Origin: Chryseobacterium kimseyorum
GTDB lineage: Bacteria; Bacteroidota; Bacteroidia; Flavobacteriales; Weeksellaceae
DNA: 64,000 bases
Direction of reading: 5' to 3'
NCBI RefSeq assembly: GCF_025971945.1
Contig: NZ_JAPDHW010000007.1
Coordinates: 1 to 64,000 of the forward strand
Shown here: piece by piece, positions 35,877-43,436 of the stretch
How positions within the stretch are numbered: the stretch's first letter is position 1
Layout: every line of letters starts with the position of its first letter
The notes under the pieces: model-generated
Seen by the model: the letters and a program-made list of their open reading frames with translations, nothing else
Database searches by the model: none
What the model was told of the DNA's origin: nothing
Program-made: the position numbers and the translations under genes

Positions 35877-36888
35877 GCAGAAGTTTACCGATAAATTTAT
35901 GGCGGCATTCTTTATTCTGGTAATTCTTAAAGTTATCGGAATTCTTGCTGAATTGTTTCATGCAACTTTTTGGAGTGTTATAGGAAATCTCCTGATTTTT
36001 ATTGTTGTTGCTGCGATCATTCTTCTGGTGATTACAGCTTTGAAGGATCAAGAAAAGCAAAATCAAGGAGTGAATGGTCGAAAAGGAGGAAGCGGAAGTT
36101 CGTATGTTGAAAGTTCACTTTTCGACAGAATCAGAAATAAATATGAAGATCTTGCCCAAAAATACATCGACGAAAAAGATTATAAGAAAGCAGCAAAAGT
36201 GTATATGAATCTTCTTCAGGACAATTACCGTGGTGCAAAAACTTTGGAGGAAGGTCTGTTTTATAACGAGGCGGCAGTAATTTATCTTAAAAAATTGAAA
36301 AACAGATCCGAAGCTGCTAACTGTTACGAAAAAGCAAAGCAGTACAGAAAGGCAATCGATTTATATAAGGAGCTTGAACAGAAAGAGAAAGTTGGTGATC
36401 TCTTTAAAGAACTGAATGACATAAATTCTGCTAACTCTTATTATCAAATGGTTGTCGACGATTATGTAAATAACAGTCAGATGGTAAAAGGTTCATTGAT
36501 CTATCGGAAAAAAATGGAAATGCCGGATGAGGCACAGAAAATATTGCTAAAAGGTTGGGAAGAAGATCGGGATGCATTCAATTGTCTTAATAATTATTTT
36601 GCCAATATTTTTGAGATTAAAAAACTCGATCAGCAGATTCAGGAATTGTACGAGAAAACTCCTTCGGATAAGAAAATTACTTATCTTGAAGCTATAAAAC
36701 ATGAATTTAAAAAAGATCCCCAACTTCAAAATACTACAAGAAATATTGCCTACGAAATTATTGCTGAAAAGGTGGCAACACGTTCTGAGATCGTGAATGA
36801 ACTAAAATATTTCAATCCAAAAGATGAGGTAATTTTGAAAGATATTTCCAGATATAAAACGGGAAGAAATAAGATGTTCAGGAATTAG
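35869..36888 (+). CDS. Membrane-anchored TPR-like protein of MoxR-vWA operon
   Basis: A 339-residue protein with two N-terminal membrane segments (FMAAFFILVILKVIGILAEL and NLLIFIVVAAIILLVITAL), a Gly/Ser linker, and then a helical-repeat domain of tetratricopeptide type ('DYKKAAKVYMNLLQDNYRGA', 'EAANCYEKAKQYRKAIDLYK'). The cytosolic TPR part would serve as a scaffold. It is the last gene of the operon and is followed by a very strong terminator. Confidence 0.75.
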   Translation: MNKQKFTDKFMAAFFILVILKVIGILAELFHATFWSVIGNLLIFIVVAAIILLVITALKDQEKQNQGVNGRKGGSGSSYVESSLFDRIRNKYEDLAQKYIDEKDYKKAAKVYMNLLQDNYRGAKTLEEGLFYNEAAVIYLKKLKNRSEAANCYEKAKQYRKAIDLYKELEQKEKVGDLFKELNDINSANSYYQMVVDDYVNNSQMVKGSLIYRKKMEMPDEAQKILLKGWEEDRDAFNCLNNYFANIFEIKKLDQQIQELYEKTPSDKKITYLEAIKHEFKKDPQLQNTTRNIAYEIIAEKVATRSEIVNELKYFNPKDEVILKDISRYKTGRNKMFRN

Positions 36889-36899
36889 AATAACAATAA

Positions 36900-36936
36900 A
36901 TCGGTCGGAAACAGTTTGGTTTCCGACCGATATTTT
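36900..36936 (+). terminator. Strong terminator of the MoxR-vWA operon
   Basis: Perfect 13-bp stem ATCGGTCGGAAAC (36900-36912)/GTTTCCGACCGAT (36919-36931), 6-nt loop, T-rich tail. Confidence 0.93.
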
Positions 36937-36942
36937 TACATA

Positions 36943-38304
36943 TTATCTCAATGATTTTTTGAAATTAAAATTTCCTGTAATCATTAAAATTAAACTGATG
37001 AGTAAAAGAGAAACAACTGACTCCATTTTCAAAGGAGAGATTGAGCCTTTGTAATGTTTTAAACCAAATTTTTCCACTTCGGCTAAAGAACTTTTCTTTT
37101 CCTGAAAAATTTCAGGATAAAAATGAAGCCTCACTTTTTCATGATAATCTCTCACAAAATTCTGAAAATCCAAATGCGATTTCAAGTCTGAACCTGACAG
37201 TGAATTTACCGAAAGTTGTGTCTGAATGGTTGGGAAAAACAGCGCAACAACAGACGCAAATTGCTGACGGTTTTCTAGCTTCTTTTCCATTGCTTTTCTG
37301 CTTTCCAAAGCCTGATCATCGCCCATTTGCTGCATTCCGTAATACCAGAACCATGAGAAAGTCTTCTTTTCATCGAAAGGATACTGCCTGAATTGCGGAT
37401 AATGTTTAAAAAAGGGATCCATCGTAACGTTTTTAGGTAAATCCCATTTTTCGTGATAGCCCTGTCGCTGTTCCATTACATGTTTCAGAGCTTCAGGAAC
37501 AGGATATTTTGCCGTGAGGTATAGATTGAGTGAAGCGGGAACTACAATGGCCAAACCAACCCACAAACCAATCAGGGATGATGCATTGAAATTGGATGTT
37601 TTCCCAAATGAAATGATGAAGAAAACAGCTGCAAACCAAAAAATTAAATAAAGCAAAATCAATCCGAAAATGGAGAAGAAAGTGGAGTCCAATTCAAGAT
37701 TCAGATAGAATAACGCTGCAATCATTAGAATAAATGCAGTTGCAAAAATGACCAAAATTCTGACCAATAATTTATTCCAGATAATAAGATGAGGTTTTGA
37801 AGTCTGAGATTTAAGTAAAATCCAGACACCATTTTCCTGCTGTGACGAAAGAATGTTGTAGCTCAATGCAATAATTACCAATGGAAACAGAAAAATGAAA
37901 ACAAATCCCAGATCGATATTTCCCATCAGTAAGCTTGACGGATTTGCGATGTCGGTGTCATAAATCTGTCCTTCCAAACCAAGCATCGTAACCGAAATCA
38001 GGTAAGGATTGATGTCTCTCTGTCCGTTTGAAAAAGCTGCCCATTTTGTTGCTGTATTGGCCACCGAGAACTTGTTGTGAAAAAAGAAAAGTCCGGTGTC
38101 TTCACCAAAATGTTCATAGTTTTTTGCGGTATTTTCTTTCTGCAATGCAACGGCTTTCTGAACAACATTGTTCTGACGTTCAATAAAAGTTTTTCCAAAG
38201 TACAGACCGATAAATCCAGCCAGAAGCAAAATAACGATGGCAGTGATCGAAGATGTGTTTCGGAAAAATATTTTGAGTTCAAATAAAAAAAGGTTCTGTT
38301 TCAT
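36943..38304 (-). CDS. ABC-2 type transporter permease (DUF3526-like), second of pair
   Basis: About 453 residues from ATG 38304 (MKQNLFLFELKIFFRNTSSI). The frame extends further upstream but into the neighbouring gene. Topology: one N-terminal membrane helix, a ~120-residue outer loop ending in 'SSLLMGNIDLGFVFIFLFPL', a block of five helices, a second large hydrophilic part and a last C-terminal helix. This is typical of the DUF3526/DUF3526-like ABC permeases of Bacteroidota. It pairs with the following permease gene and the ATPase gene. The transported substrate is unknown. Confidence 0.8.
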   Translation of the reverse strand: MKQNLFLFELKIFFRNTSSITAIVILLLAGFIGLYFGKTFIERQNNVVQKAVALQKENTAKNYEHFGEDTGLFFFHNKFSVANTATKWAAFSNGQRDINPYLISVTMLGLEGQIYDTDIANPSSLLMGNIDLGFVFIFLFPLVIIALSYNILSSQQENGVWILLKSQTSKPHLIIWNKLLVRILVIFATAFILMIAALFYLNLELDSTFFSIFGLILLYLIFWFAAVFFIISFGKTSNFNASSLIGLWVGLAIVVPASLNLYLTAKYPVPEALKHVMEQRQGYHEKWDLPKNVTMDPFFKHYPQFRQYPFDEKKTFSWFWYYGMQQMGDDQALESRKAMEKKLENRQQFASVVALFFPTIQTQLSVNSLSGSDLKSHLDFQNFVRDYHEKVRLHFYPEIFQEKKSSLAEVEKFGLKHYKGSISPLKMESVVSLLLISLILMITGNFNFKKSLR

Positions 38305-38306
38305 GT

Positions 38307-39752
38307 TTAAATCGTTTTGATACGTTTTACCGAAAATTGAATTCCTAAAATGCTTACGGTAAGCCAAAAGAGCAGGGCTAAAAATGCTGTAGAATTTTTA
38401 GAAACAGCCTCATTGATTGTCGTGAAATGATATTCAAAATCTTTCTGTGAAGCCCAATTGTTGCGGCTGATCATGTGTGGTTTCTCGTGTTCTCCGGGTT
38501 TCTCGTTGCTGATATTTTCGATCTGCAGCTGATTCATCTTTTGAGCCAGGCCATATCGGTATTGTTCAGCCTGATTTTGAAAATCGGTGTATGTACTGTA
38601 ATCGGATGCTGTCAGAATCATCGAAACTTCTTTTAAAGCCAAATAAGGATTGAGAAAACTCGCCAGTTTTGTAATACTGTTTTGATTCTCAAAGGTTTTA
38701 TTTAAATCTTTCTGATGTTGGCTGTAAATACTTGAAGTAATTTTTTCACCTTCAGCCATAATAAAACCACCATAATTGAATGGAAGCTTCTTCACATCAT
38801 CCACATTGTATTTTTTCATTAAAGAATCTTTTATTTTCGCATAATGCGGATCATCGGGATTGTGGCTGTCACCTTCTTTGCTCACATCTTCAGCAATTTG
38901 GGCCAAAAAGGAAATTTTAGAAGGCGAAGGATAAATTTGATTTCCAATGGACTGCGTTACCCTGGGCATCATCACAATGAAAAATATCCATGAGGCCAGT
39001 AAAGTCGTCAAAGCATGTCTGGATCCTGACGATGAAGCAGAAACCAAAGCCGTAATCACGGAGATGACAAAGAAGTAAATGATGTAACCGCCAATCAGAA
39101 GCAAAAGTCTCACTACAGAATCGCCGGAAAGCTGCCAATTGCTTAAAATTCCCCATAAAATAATCGTGAGAATAATTAAAGGAATAAAAATAGAAAGCGA
39201 TAATGCGAGCAGTCCAAAAGTTTTGCCCCAAAGTAGATCTTTCCATGTCGTGTTCTGACACAGTAAAATTTTTAAAGTTCCTGATTCCCGTTCTGCCGAA
39301 ATACAGTTGTATCCGACAAAAATAATGAGCAGCGGAAACAGAATCTGCAAAACCATAGCCACACTCAGTTCACCAAAACGAAGCATCCCATTGGAGAAAC
39401 TCGCTTCACTGAAGTTGACGCTGTTTTGTTTATGAGCTTCCAGAAAAATAGAAACGCCGGCGAAACTTTCAATTCCAAAATCAAAAAAGCTGAGTTCATG
39501 TTTTTCCCTGAAAGCAAGATAGCCGTAATGCGCCATTCTGTGAGGATGTTTGTCGGGATTGGCAAGCCATTGTTTTCGAACTTCTTTTTTATACTGAAGT
39601 CTTTGTTCGTTTTGCACCTTGTAGTTTTTCCAGCCGACAAAAGTGGCGAGAAGCAGCGAAAAGCTGAGTAAAACCGCAAAAGCAAAAGTTGCCTTATTGG
39701 AATAAGCCATCCTGAAAGTCTGTCTGGCTATGATAAATATGTTGTTTGACAT
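38307..39752 (-). CDS. ABC-2 type transporter permease (DUF3526-like), first of pair
   Basis: A 481-residue permease with the same plan as its neighbour: an N-terminal helix (ATFAFAVLLSFSLLLATFVG), a long extracytoplasmic loop, 'MVLQILFPLLIIFVGYNCIS' with the following cytosolic 'SAERESGTLKILL' motif, several helices, a large loop of about 200 residues and a final helix. Its stop lies 2 bp before the start of the second permease gene, so both are translated together. With the upstream ATPase gene this forms an ABC-2 exporter-like unit. Confidence 0.82.
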   Translation of the reverse strand: MSNNIFIIARQTFRMAYSNKATFAFAVLLSFSLLLATFVGWKNYKVQNEQRLQYKKEVRKQWLANPDKHPHRMAHYGYLAFREKHELSFFDFGIESFAGVSIFLEAHKQNSVNFSEASFSNGMLRFGELSVAMVLQILFPLLIIFVGYNCISAERESGTLKILLCQNTTWKDLLWGKTFGLLALSLSIFIPLIILTIILWGILSNWQLSGDSVVRLLLLIGGYIIYFFVISVITALVSASSSGSRHALTTLLASWIFFIVMMPRVTQSIGNQIYPSPSKISFLAQIAEDVSKEGDSHNPDDPHYAKIKDSLMKKYNVDDVKKLPFNYGGFIMAEGEKITSSIYSQHQKDLNKTFENQNSITKLASFLNPYLALKEVSMILTASDYSTYTDFQNQAEQYRYGLAQKMNQLQIENISNEKPGEHEKPHMISRNNWASQKDFEYHFTTINEAVSKNSTAFLALLFWLTVSILGIQFSVKRIKTI

Positions 39753-39785
39753 TTGATTTTAATTAATTAGAAAATCAGGATGGGT

Positions 39786-40481
39786 TTAAATGGTTTGCAG
39801 ATACAGTTTCTGCAAATCTGCCGCAGTAATTTCGTCGGCTTTCAAAGTGTGAATCAGTTCGCCACGTTTCATAATTCCGATATGCGTACCGACATTGACG
39901 GCATTAAAAATATCGTGAGTCGCCATCAGTACAGATTTCCCTGAATCTGCGAGTTGTCTGACCAAGACGGTAAATTCTTCGGTTGCTTTCGGGTCTAATC
40001 CGCTGGTCGGTTCATCCATTAAAATCAGTTGGGCATCTTTCGCCACGGCGATGGCAATTCCCACTTTCTGACGCATTCCCTTGCTGAAACCGCTGAGCTT
40101 TTTATAGTGTGCATCGGTCTGTAATCCGCATTGATTCAGGAAATTTTCCAGTTCATTTTTGGTGAAATTAAAACCTGCCAGTTTTGAAAAATAGCTCAGA
40201 TTTTCTATGGCAGTAAGATTTCCGTAAAGCATCACCACTTCAGGAATATAAGCGATATTTTTTCTGCGGTCGCCTTTGCTGTCATTAATATTTTTATTGT
40301 CGAATAATATCTCTCCAGAACTCGGTTCCAGAAAGCCCAAAATAAGATTGATAGTCGTGGTTTTTCCGGCACCATTCTGACCGAGCAGACAGTAAACTTC
40401 GCCTGCGTTGACGCTTAAATTTAATTGATTGAGCGCCAGATGAGCTCCGTAACTTTTTGTAAGTGAAACAGTTTGTAACAT
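39786..40481 (-). CDS. ABC transporter ATP-binding protein
   Basis: A 231-residue ABC ATPase. Walker A: LLGQNGAGKTTTINLI (residues 33-48). The signature motif is degenerate: LSGFSKGMRQKVGIA in place of LSGGQ. Walker B: LILMDEPTSGLDPKAT; switch: VLMATHDIF. It energises the two DUF3526-like permeases encoded 33 bp downstream. Such three-gene units in Flavobacteriia often follow metal-related genes, and the preceding DUF2946-like gene hints at copper or another metal, but the substrate is open. Confidence 0.92.
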   Translation of the reverse strand: MLQTVSLTKSYGAHLALNQLNLSVNAGEVYCLLGQNGAGKTTTINLILGFLEPSSGEILFDNKNINDSKGDRRKNIAYIPEVVMLYGNLTAIENLSYFSKLAGFNFTKNELENFLNQCGLQTDAHYKKLSGFSKGMRQKVGIAIAVAKDAQLILMDEPTSGLDPKATEEFTVLVRQLADSGKSVLMATHDIFNAVNVGTHIGIMKRGELIHTLKADEITAADLQKLYLQTI

Positions 40482-40560
40482 AGGTTGATGTAAATAGATG
40501 ATTGCCCCTTCTCAAAGAAAGAGCCTGAATTTTTAATTGAATTGTTGAAATTTCTGACCG

Positions 40561-40935
40561 TTAAGCCAAAGAATAAACAGCAGGCGGACCTTTATTGGTG
40601 CACGACAGAAGATATGCACGGCTCTCGCCAAGAACAAAATAAGATTTTGAACTAAATGTTTTCAGCTTTGAAAAAGATAACTGCTGAATATTTTCAGAAA
40701 GGAAATCCTGCGACTGATGCTTGATAAAATCACAGAAATCACATTTTTCGGCCAAAGATTTAAAATGAGTCATTCCCGAATCTTTTGTTAAATCAGAATG
40801 AAATAGTGTTTCAGTTTCTGAATTATGATGATGAAACAGCTTAATAAAATTGGCCTGCACAAAGACAAACAGCAAAAAAACCGATAGAAACCGGATAACA
40901 GTGCTGCTTTTGTATGTGAGATTTTTTGCTGACAA
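40561..40935 (-). CDS. Small DUF2946-like membrane/secreted protein
   Basis: A 124-residue protein. A hydrophobic N-terminal segment (STVIRFLSVFLLFVFVQANF) is followed by a His/Cys-rich part: KLFHHHNSETE, then EKCDFCDFIKHQSQ. The C-terminus ends CTNKGPPAVYSLA. The HHH cluster, CxxC pair and NKGPPA end resemble DUF2946-type proteins linked to copper or other metal handling in Bacteroidota. It lies upstream of the ABC genes on the same strand (79-bp gap) and may be in the same operon. Metal binding is inference. Confidence 0.6.
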   Translation of the reverse strand: MSAKNLTYKSSTVIRFLSVFLLFVFVQANFIKLFHHHNSETETLFHSDLTKDSGMTHFKSLAEKCDFCDFIKHQSQDFLSENIQQLSFSKLKTFSSKSYFVLGESRAYLLSCTNKGPPAVYSLA

Positions 40936-41044
40936 GTCGTCAAAGTTAGTATTTAAAACTTGAAAGACAAAACCTGGAAAGGATTGTTCAGTTTAAATTA
41001 ATATGATTTAGTGTTTAAGAGAGAGTAAATTTTTTATAGTTATT

Positions 41045-41629
41045 CTAGAAATCGAAAGATAATTGTTCACCTATTTTTGCGGATGTTTCACCTAAAAAAG
41101 GAAAGGTTTGTATAATTTTATATTGACCTGTATTTGGATCAAATTTCCTTAAAGCTATCTGACAGCAATCGAATTTGAAATTTTTATCAGCAAAAAGTTG
41201 AAGTGCAATAGTTAGCTGGTCTTCTGAAAGATCCCGACCTATACTCACATGTGGTGGAGATATTTCGCTCATTTTTGTTACAGGAATTATGTTTCTTACA
41301 TTCTTAGTTATATTGTGAATTCTATCAGTAAATTCAAAGGAAGGCAAAAACACAGCACATTTTGAAAAAGCCGAACAACTTAATCGATTGAATAATGTGG
41401 CAAAAGGAACCACATTTTCTACAAATTTCTTTAGATATTCTTTAACACCTGTGAGTTGATTCTCAGTGGCTTCAAAACCTGCAATAGTGATATGGGCCAA
41501 AGAATTTTGACTTGGATAACTGCCTGCTTCTGATGTCAGATGATTTTTGAAGTTCATTACATCCTCAATTGTTTGAGCCAGCGGATGAAAAATTATTGAG
41601 TAGGTATATGGTTTTTTCAGGAAGTTCAT
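41045..41629 (-). CDS. 2H phosphoesterase (2'-5' RNA ligase/LigT-like family)
   Basis: A 194-residue 2H phosphoesterase-type protein. The two catalytic HxS/T-x motifs are visible as LAHITIAGF (about residue 45) and PPHVSIGRDL (about residue 125), the distance typical of LigT/ThpR-like enzymes. Members act on RNA 2',3'-cyclic phosphate or 2'-5' linkages (cyclic phosphodiesterase or ligase-like). It is a single gene with an AT-rich leader. It stands just before the tRNA/tRNA-like array and its RNA-type phosphoesterase genes, which suggests a shared role in RNA end processing, though other members of the family have unrelated substrates. Confidence 0.78.
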   Translation of the reverse strand: MNFLKKPYTYSIIFHPLAQTIEDVMNFKNHLTSEAGSYPSQNSLAHITIAGFEATENQLTGVKEYLKKFVENVVPFATLFNRLSCSAFSKCAVFLPSFEFTDRIHNITKNVRNIIPVTKMSEISPPHVSIGRDLSEDQLTIALQLFADKNFKFDCCQIALRKFDPNTGQYKIIQTFPFLGETSAKIGEQLSFDF

Positions 41630-41726
41630 ATTTGAGAGAATTTAAATTATAAGAAGAATTTTAAATTTTTATAGTGAAAATTTCAAGCCTTAAATTTTCA
41701 ATTATAAACAGTTATAGAAAAACATT

Positions 41727-41734
41727 TATCTTTG
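41727..41734 (+). promoter_or_regulatory. Candidate -7 promoter element of a short transcript
   Basis: TATCTTTG (TAnnTTTG), 14 bp before the ATG of a 42-codon frame and about 200 bp before a strong terminator. Confidence 0.45.
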
Positions 41735-41747
41735 CACCAGTAAAATT

Positions 41748-41876
41748 ATGACAATTCAAAGAGCACATATCAGTTTAAATCTATGCGACAGCCCATCAAT
41801 AAAGGGATTGTTCGGATATGAATACATGATATGGAATGAGGCGAAATGCGCTTGCTTTGAAAATTTTTTACTGTAA
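41748..41876 (+). CDS. Possible 42-residue small protein or part of a small RNA
   Basis: ATG at 41748 to TAA at 41874-41876: MTIQRAHISLNLCDSPSIKG..., with four closely placed Cys/aromatic residues near the end (EAKCACFENF). It lies between a promoter-like TATCTTTG and a strong terminator, so a ~200-nt transcript is likely; whether the peptide or the RNA matters is unclear. A second such unit (41 codons) follows at 42260. Confidence 0.35.
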   Translation: MTIQRAHISLNLCDSPSIKGLFGYEYMIWNEAKCACFENFLL

Positions 41877-41907
41877 ACCCGTAAATGTTTAATCAAAATA
41901 CAGCAGA

Positions 41908-41934
41908 AACGCCTCGATATTCGGGGCGTTTTTT
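41908..41934 (+). terminator. Terminator of the first short transcript
   Basis: 10-bp stem AACGCCTCGA/TCGGGGCGTT (one G-T pair), TAT loop, followed by TTTT. Confidence 0.88.
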
Positions 41935-42259
41935 GTGTTTTTAAGGACGAAATTATTTAGAATGGAAAAAAATAAACAAAAAAGTAAAATTTTTTTAATC
42001 CAATATGAACATATAATACGATAAATAAGAGTGATTAATAAACCGATGAGAGACAGTCATTTAGGTAATTAAGGTATCTGTAAATTATTACGGACAGAAA
42101 TTTTCTACTCTAAAAATAGATTATAATTAATTGATTTTCAACTAGTTAATTGAAAAATAAATTTGTGAGTTAAAAAAAATCATACTTACTTTGCAACCGA
42201 AAATTAAAAGCAACACGTTTTAATCTTTTCAAAAAACAATTTTATACAACAGGAATATA
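41935..42259. other. AT-rich non-coding region
   Basis: No gene. TTACTTTGC near 42189-42197 resembles a -7 element (also seen near 45391) and may start the second short transcript. Confidence 0.4.
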
Positions 42260-42385
42260 ATGAAACAATTACATAACATATCTAATCAGTATTCAAGACA
42301 ACACGGACAAATGCCGGTGGGACTTGCATGTCTTCCTGATAGTGAATTTGTGGATAAAAGGTGTTTATATAAATGCGTCAGTTAA
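42260..42385 (+). CDS. Possible 41-residue small protein or part of a small RNA
   Basis: ATG 42260 to TAA 42383-42385: MKQLHNISNQYSRQHGQMPV... ending CLYKCVS. It is the same size as the frame at 41748 and likewise ends shortly before a GC-rich terminator. I cannot tell whether it is translated. Confidence 0.35.
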   Translation: MKQLHNISNQYSRQHGQMPVGLACLPDSEFVDKRCLYKCVS

Positions 42386-42410
42386 TGAACTGATACGTGA
42401 AAAATATAGA

Positions 42411-42438
42411 GCGCCTCCCGAAAAGAGGCGCTTTTTTT
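42411..42438 (+). terminator. Strong terminator just upstream of the tRNA-like array
   Basis: 7-bp stem GCGCCTC (42411-42417)/GAGGCGC (42425-42431), loop CCGAAAA, seven Ts. It ends only 2 bp before the first tRNA-like gene. Confidence 0.92.
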
Positions 42439-42440
42439 AT

Positions 42441-42513
42441 GGTTTCTTTAGCTTATTTGGTAAAGCGCCGGTATGTGGCACCGGAAAACAGGGTTCGATC
42501 CCCGGAGAAACCC
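42441..42513 (+). tRNA. tRNA-His(GTG)-like, unusual
   Basis: Cloverleaf by hand: acceptor GGTTTCT/AGAAACC, D stem GCTT/AAGC, anticodon stem CCGGT/ACCGG with loop ATGTGGC (anticodon GTG), T loop TTCGATC, base 73 is C as in tRNA-His. Oddities: three instead of two bases between acceptor and D stem, an A-G mismatch in the T stem, and no encoded CCA. It may be a divergent tRNA or a tRNA-like RNA. Confidence 0.6.
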
Positions 42514-42523
42514 AAAAGGTAAA

Positions 42524-42638
42524 TGGAAAAATGGTCAATTGTGAATCGTGAATTTTGCTTCGCAAGTGAATTTTAAAATTTCGTAAGTAGAGTGAATATA
42601 AAATTGAAAGCAAAGCGAATTGACCATTGACTAATCAC
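42524..42638. repeat. Hairpin spacer repeat after tRNA-like 1
   Basis: Starts ATGGTCAATTGTGAATCGTG and ends AAGCGAATTGACCATTGAC; GGTCAATT and AATTGACC pair over ~80 bp. TTTGCTTCGCAAG forms an inner hairpin. Related spacers follow the next three tRNA-like genes. Confidence 0.7.
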
Positions 42639-42644
42639 AGAAAC

Positions 42645-42718
42645 AATCTCATAGCTCAATTGGTTAGAGCACCAGTCTTTTAAACTGGGGGTTGAAAGTT
42701 CGATTCTTTCTGGGATTA
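42645..42718 (+). tRNA. tRNA-Lys(TTT)
   Basis: Good cloverleaf: acceptor AATCTCA/TGGGATT, D stem GCTC/GAGC with GG in the loop, anticodon stem CCAGT/ACTGG with loop CTTTTAA (anticodon TTT), T stem GAAAG/CTTTC with loop TTCGATT, discriminator A. No CCA encoded. The acceptor is AT-rich compared with normal lysine tRNAs. Confidence 0.78.
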
Positions 42719-42722
42719 CAGG

Positions 42723-42808
42723 AAATGTCAATGGTCAATGGTGAATTTTACTTCTTAGTGAATTTAAAATTGACAGCAAAGCGAAATGATTATTGACAAT
42801 TCACTCCA
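42723..42808. repeat. Hairpin spacer repeat after tRNA-Lys
   Basis: AATGTCAATGGTCAATGG... to ...TTATTGACAATTCAC; same family as 42524-42638, with CAGCAAAGCGAA in the middle. Confidence 0.7.
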
Positions 42809-42899
42809 ACCTATTATAAAGATTCACGGAAAAATTTCCGATCCGACTGTCTCTCGGAAAAGAATTTTGAAGTGAATCTGCAAACTGGAAAGATAACGG

Positions 42900-42956
42900 T
42901 GGTTGTTTACCCGCCTTGGACGCGGGAGGTCGCAGGTTCGAATCCTGCCGCCCCGA
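42900..42956 (+). tRNA. tRNA-Pro(TGG)-like 3' part
   Basis: Anticodon stem CCCGC/GCGGG with loop CTTGGAC (anticodon TGG), variable AGGTC, T stem GCAGG/CCTGC with loop TTCGAAT and acceptor 3' strand CGCCCCG plus A match a proline tRNA. The matching 5' acceptor strand CGGGGCG and a normal D arm are absent upstream, where the sequence reads GGAAAGATAACGGTGGTTG. So it is truncated or rearranged at the 5' side. Confidence 0.55.
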
Positions 42957-42962
42957 CAAAAA

Positions 42963-43022
42963 TGTGAATGAGTGAATGGTCAATTTTACTTCGTAAGTGA
43001 ATTTTAAATTGAGAATTCACAA
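42963..43022. repeat. Hairpin spacer repeat after tRNA-Pro-like
   Basis: A shorter copy: GTGAATGAGTGAATGGTC ... TTGAGAATTCAC, again with TTTTACTTCGTAAGTGAATTT. Confidence 0.65.
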
Positions 43023-43030
43023 TATTTAAT

Positions 43031-43102
43031 GAGAAAAAGAAAAGGTTTGTCGAGCGCAGAAGTTCTTTACAAAAACACAAATAAAAATAGACAAACTTTT
43101 TC
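43031..43102. ncRNA. Structured element S, copy 1 (GCGCAGAAGTTCTT motif)
   Basis: GTTTGTC (43045-43051) pairs with GACAAAC (43090-43096), and flanking GAGAAAA with TTTTTCTC. The apical part begins GAGCGCAGAAGTTCTTTAC. Copy 2 at 43356-43434 keeps the motif and keeps the stem through G-U changes, suggesting selection for structure. It lies 66 bp before the tRNA-Cys-like gene. Confidence 0.5.
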
Positions 43103-43167
43103 TCAACTCAATAGCGAAAGATGGATTGAGAAAATCAATCATCGTTTATCGCCTATCAATTATATCT

Positions 43168-43249
43168 GATGGTTCGCCGAAGTGGGAGAGTCGGGGCGGT
43201 CTGCAAAACCGTTGTGAAAACTGAGTGGGTTCAACTCCCATAGCCATCT
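43168..43249 (+). tRNA. tRNA-Cys(GCA)-like with long variable region
   Basis: Acceptor GATGGTT/AGCCATC, D stem CCGA/TCGG, anticodon stem GCGGT/ACCGT (one G-T) with loop CTGCAAA (anticodon GCA), T loop TTCAACT, discriminator T as in cysteine tRNAs. The variable region is 12 nt, much longer than the 4-5 nt normal for tRNA-Cys, and the D loop is AGTGGGAGAG. Confidence 0.65.
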
Positions 43250-43257
43250 CAAATAAA

Positions 43258-43345
43258 AAGTGAATGGTCAATAGTGAATTTTGCTTTGCAAGTGAATTTA
43301 TAATGATTGATAAGTGAAGCGAATTGACAGTTCACAATTCACAAG
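43258..43345. repeat. Hairpin spacer repeat after tRNA-Cys-like
   Basis: AGTGAATGGTCAATAGTGAA ... GCGAATTGACAGTTCACAATTCAC, including TTTGCTTTGCAAG; same family as the three spacers before. Confidence 0.7.
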
Positions 43346-43355
43346 TAATTATCCC

Positions 43356-43434
43356 GAAGAAAGATTAAAGTTTGTCGGGCGCAGAAGTTCTTATATCAAA
43401 CCAAAAATTAAAGACAGGCTTTATTTTTCTTCAT
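43356..43434. ncRNA. Structured element S, copy 2 (GCGCAGAAGTTCTT motif)
   Basis: GTTTGTC (43370-43376) pairs with GACAGGC (43413-43419), extended by GAAGAAA with TTTCTTC. The loop begins GGGCGCAGAAGTTCTTATA. It ends a few bases before the tRNA-Gln gene, so it may be a processed leader of the tRNA. Confidence 0.5.
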
Positions 43435-43436
43435 AT

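Noticed and set aside
42324..42551. Plus-strand 75-codon frame over the terminator and the His-like tRNA
   Set aside because: It crosses a strong terminator and a tRNA-type structure; composition is not protein-like.
42801..42983. Minus-strand frame with GRQDSNLRPPASKAG
   Set aside because: This peptide is the well-known spurious translation of the complement of a tRNA 3' half; here it marks the Pro-like tRNA fragment.
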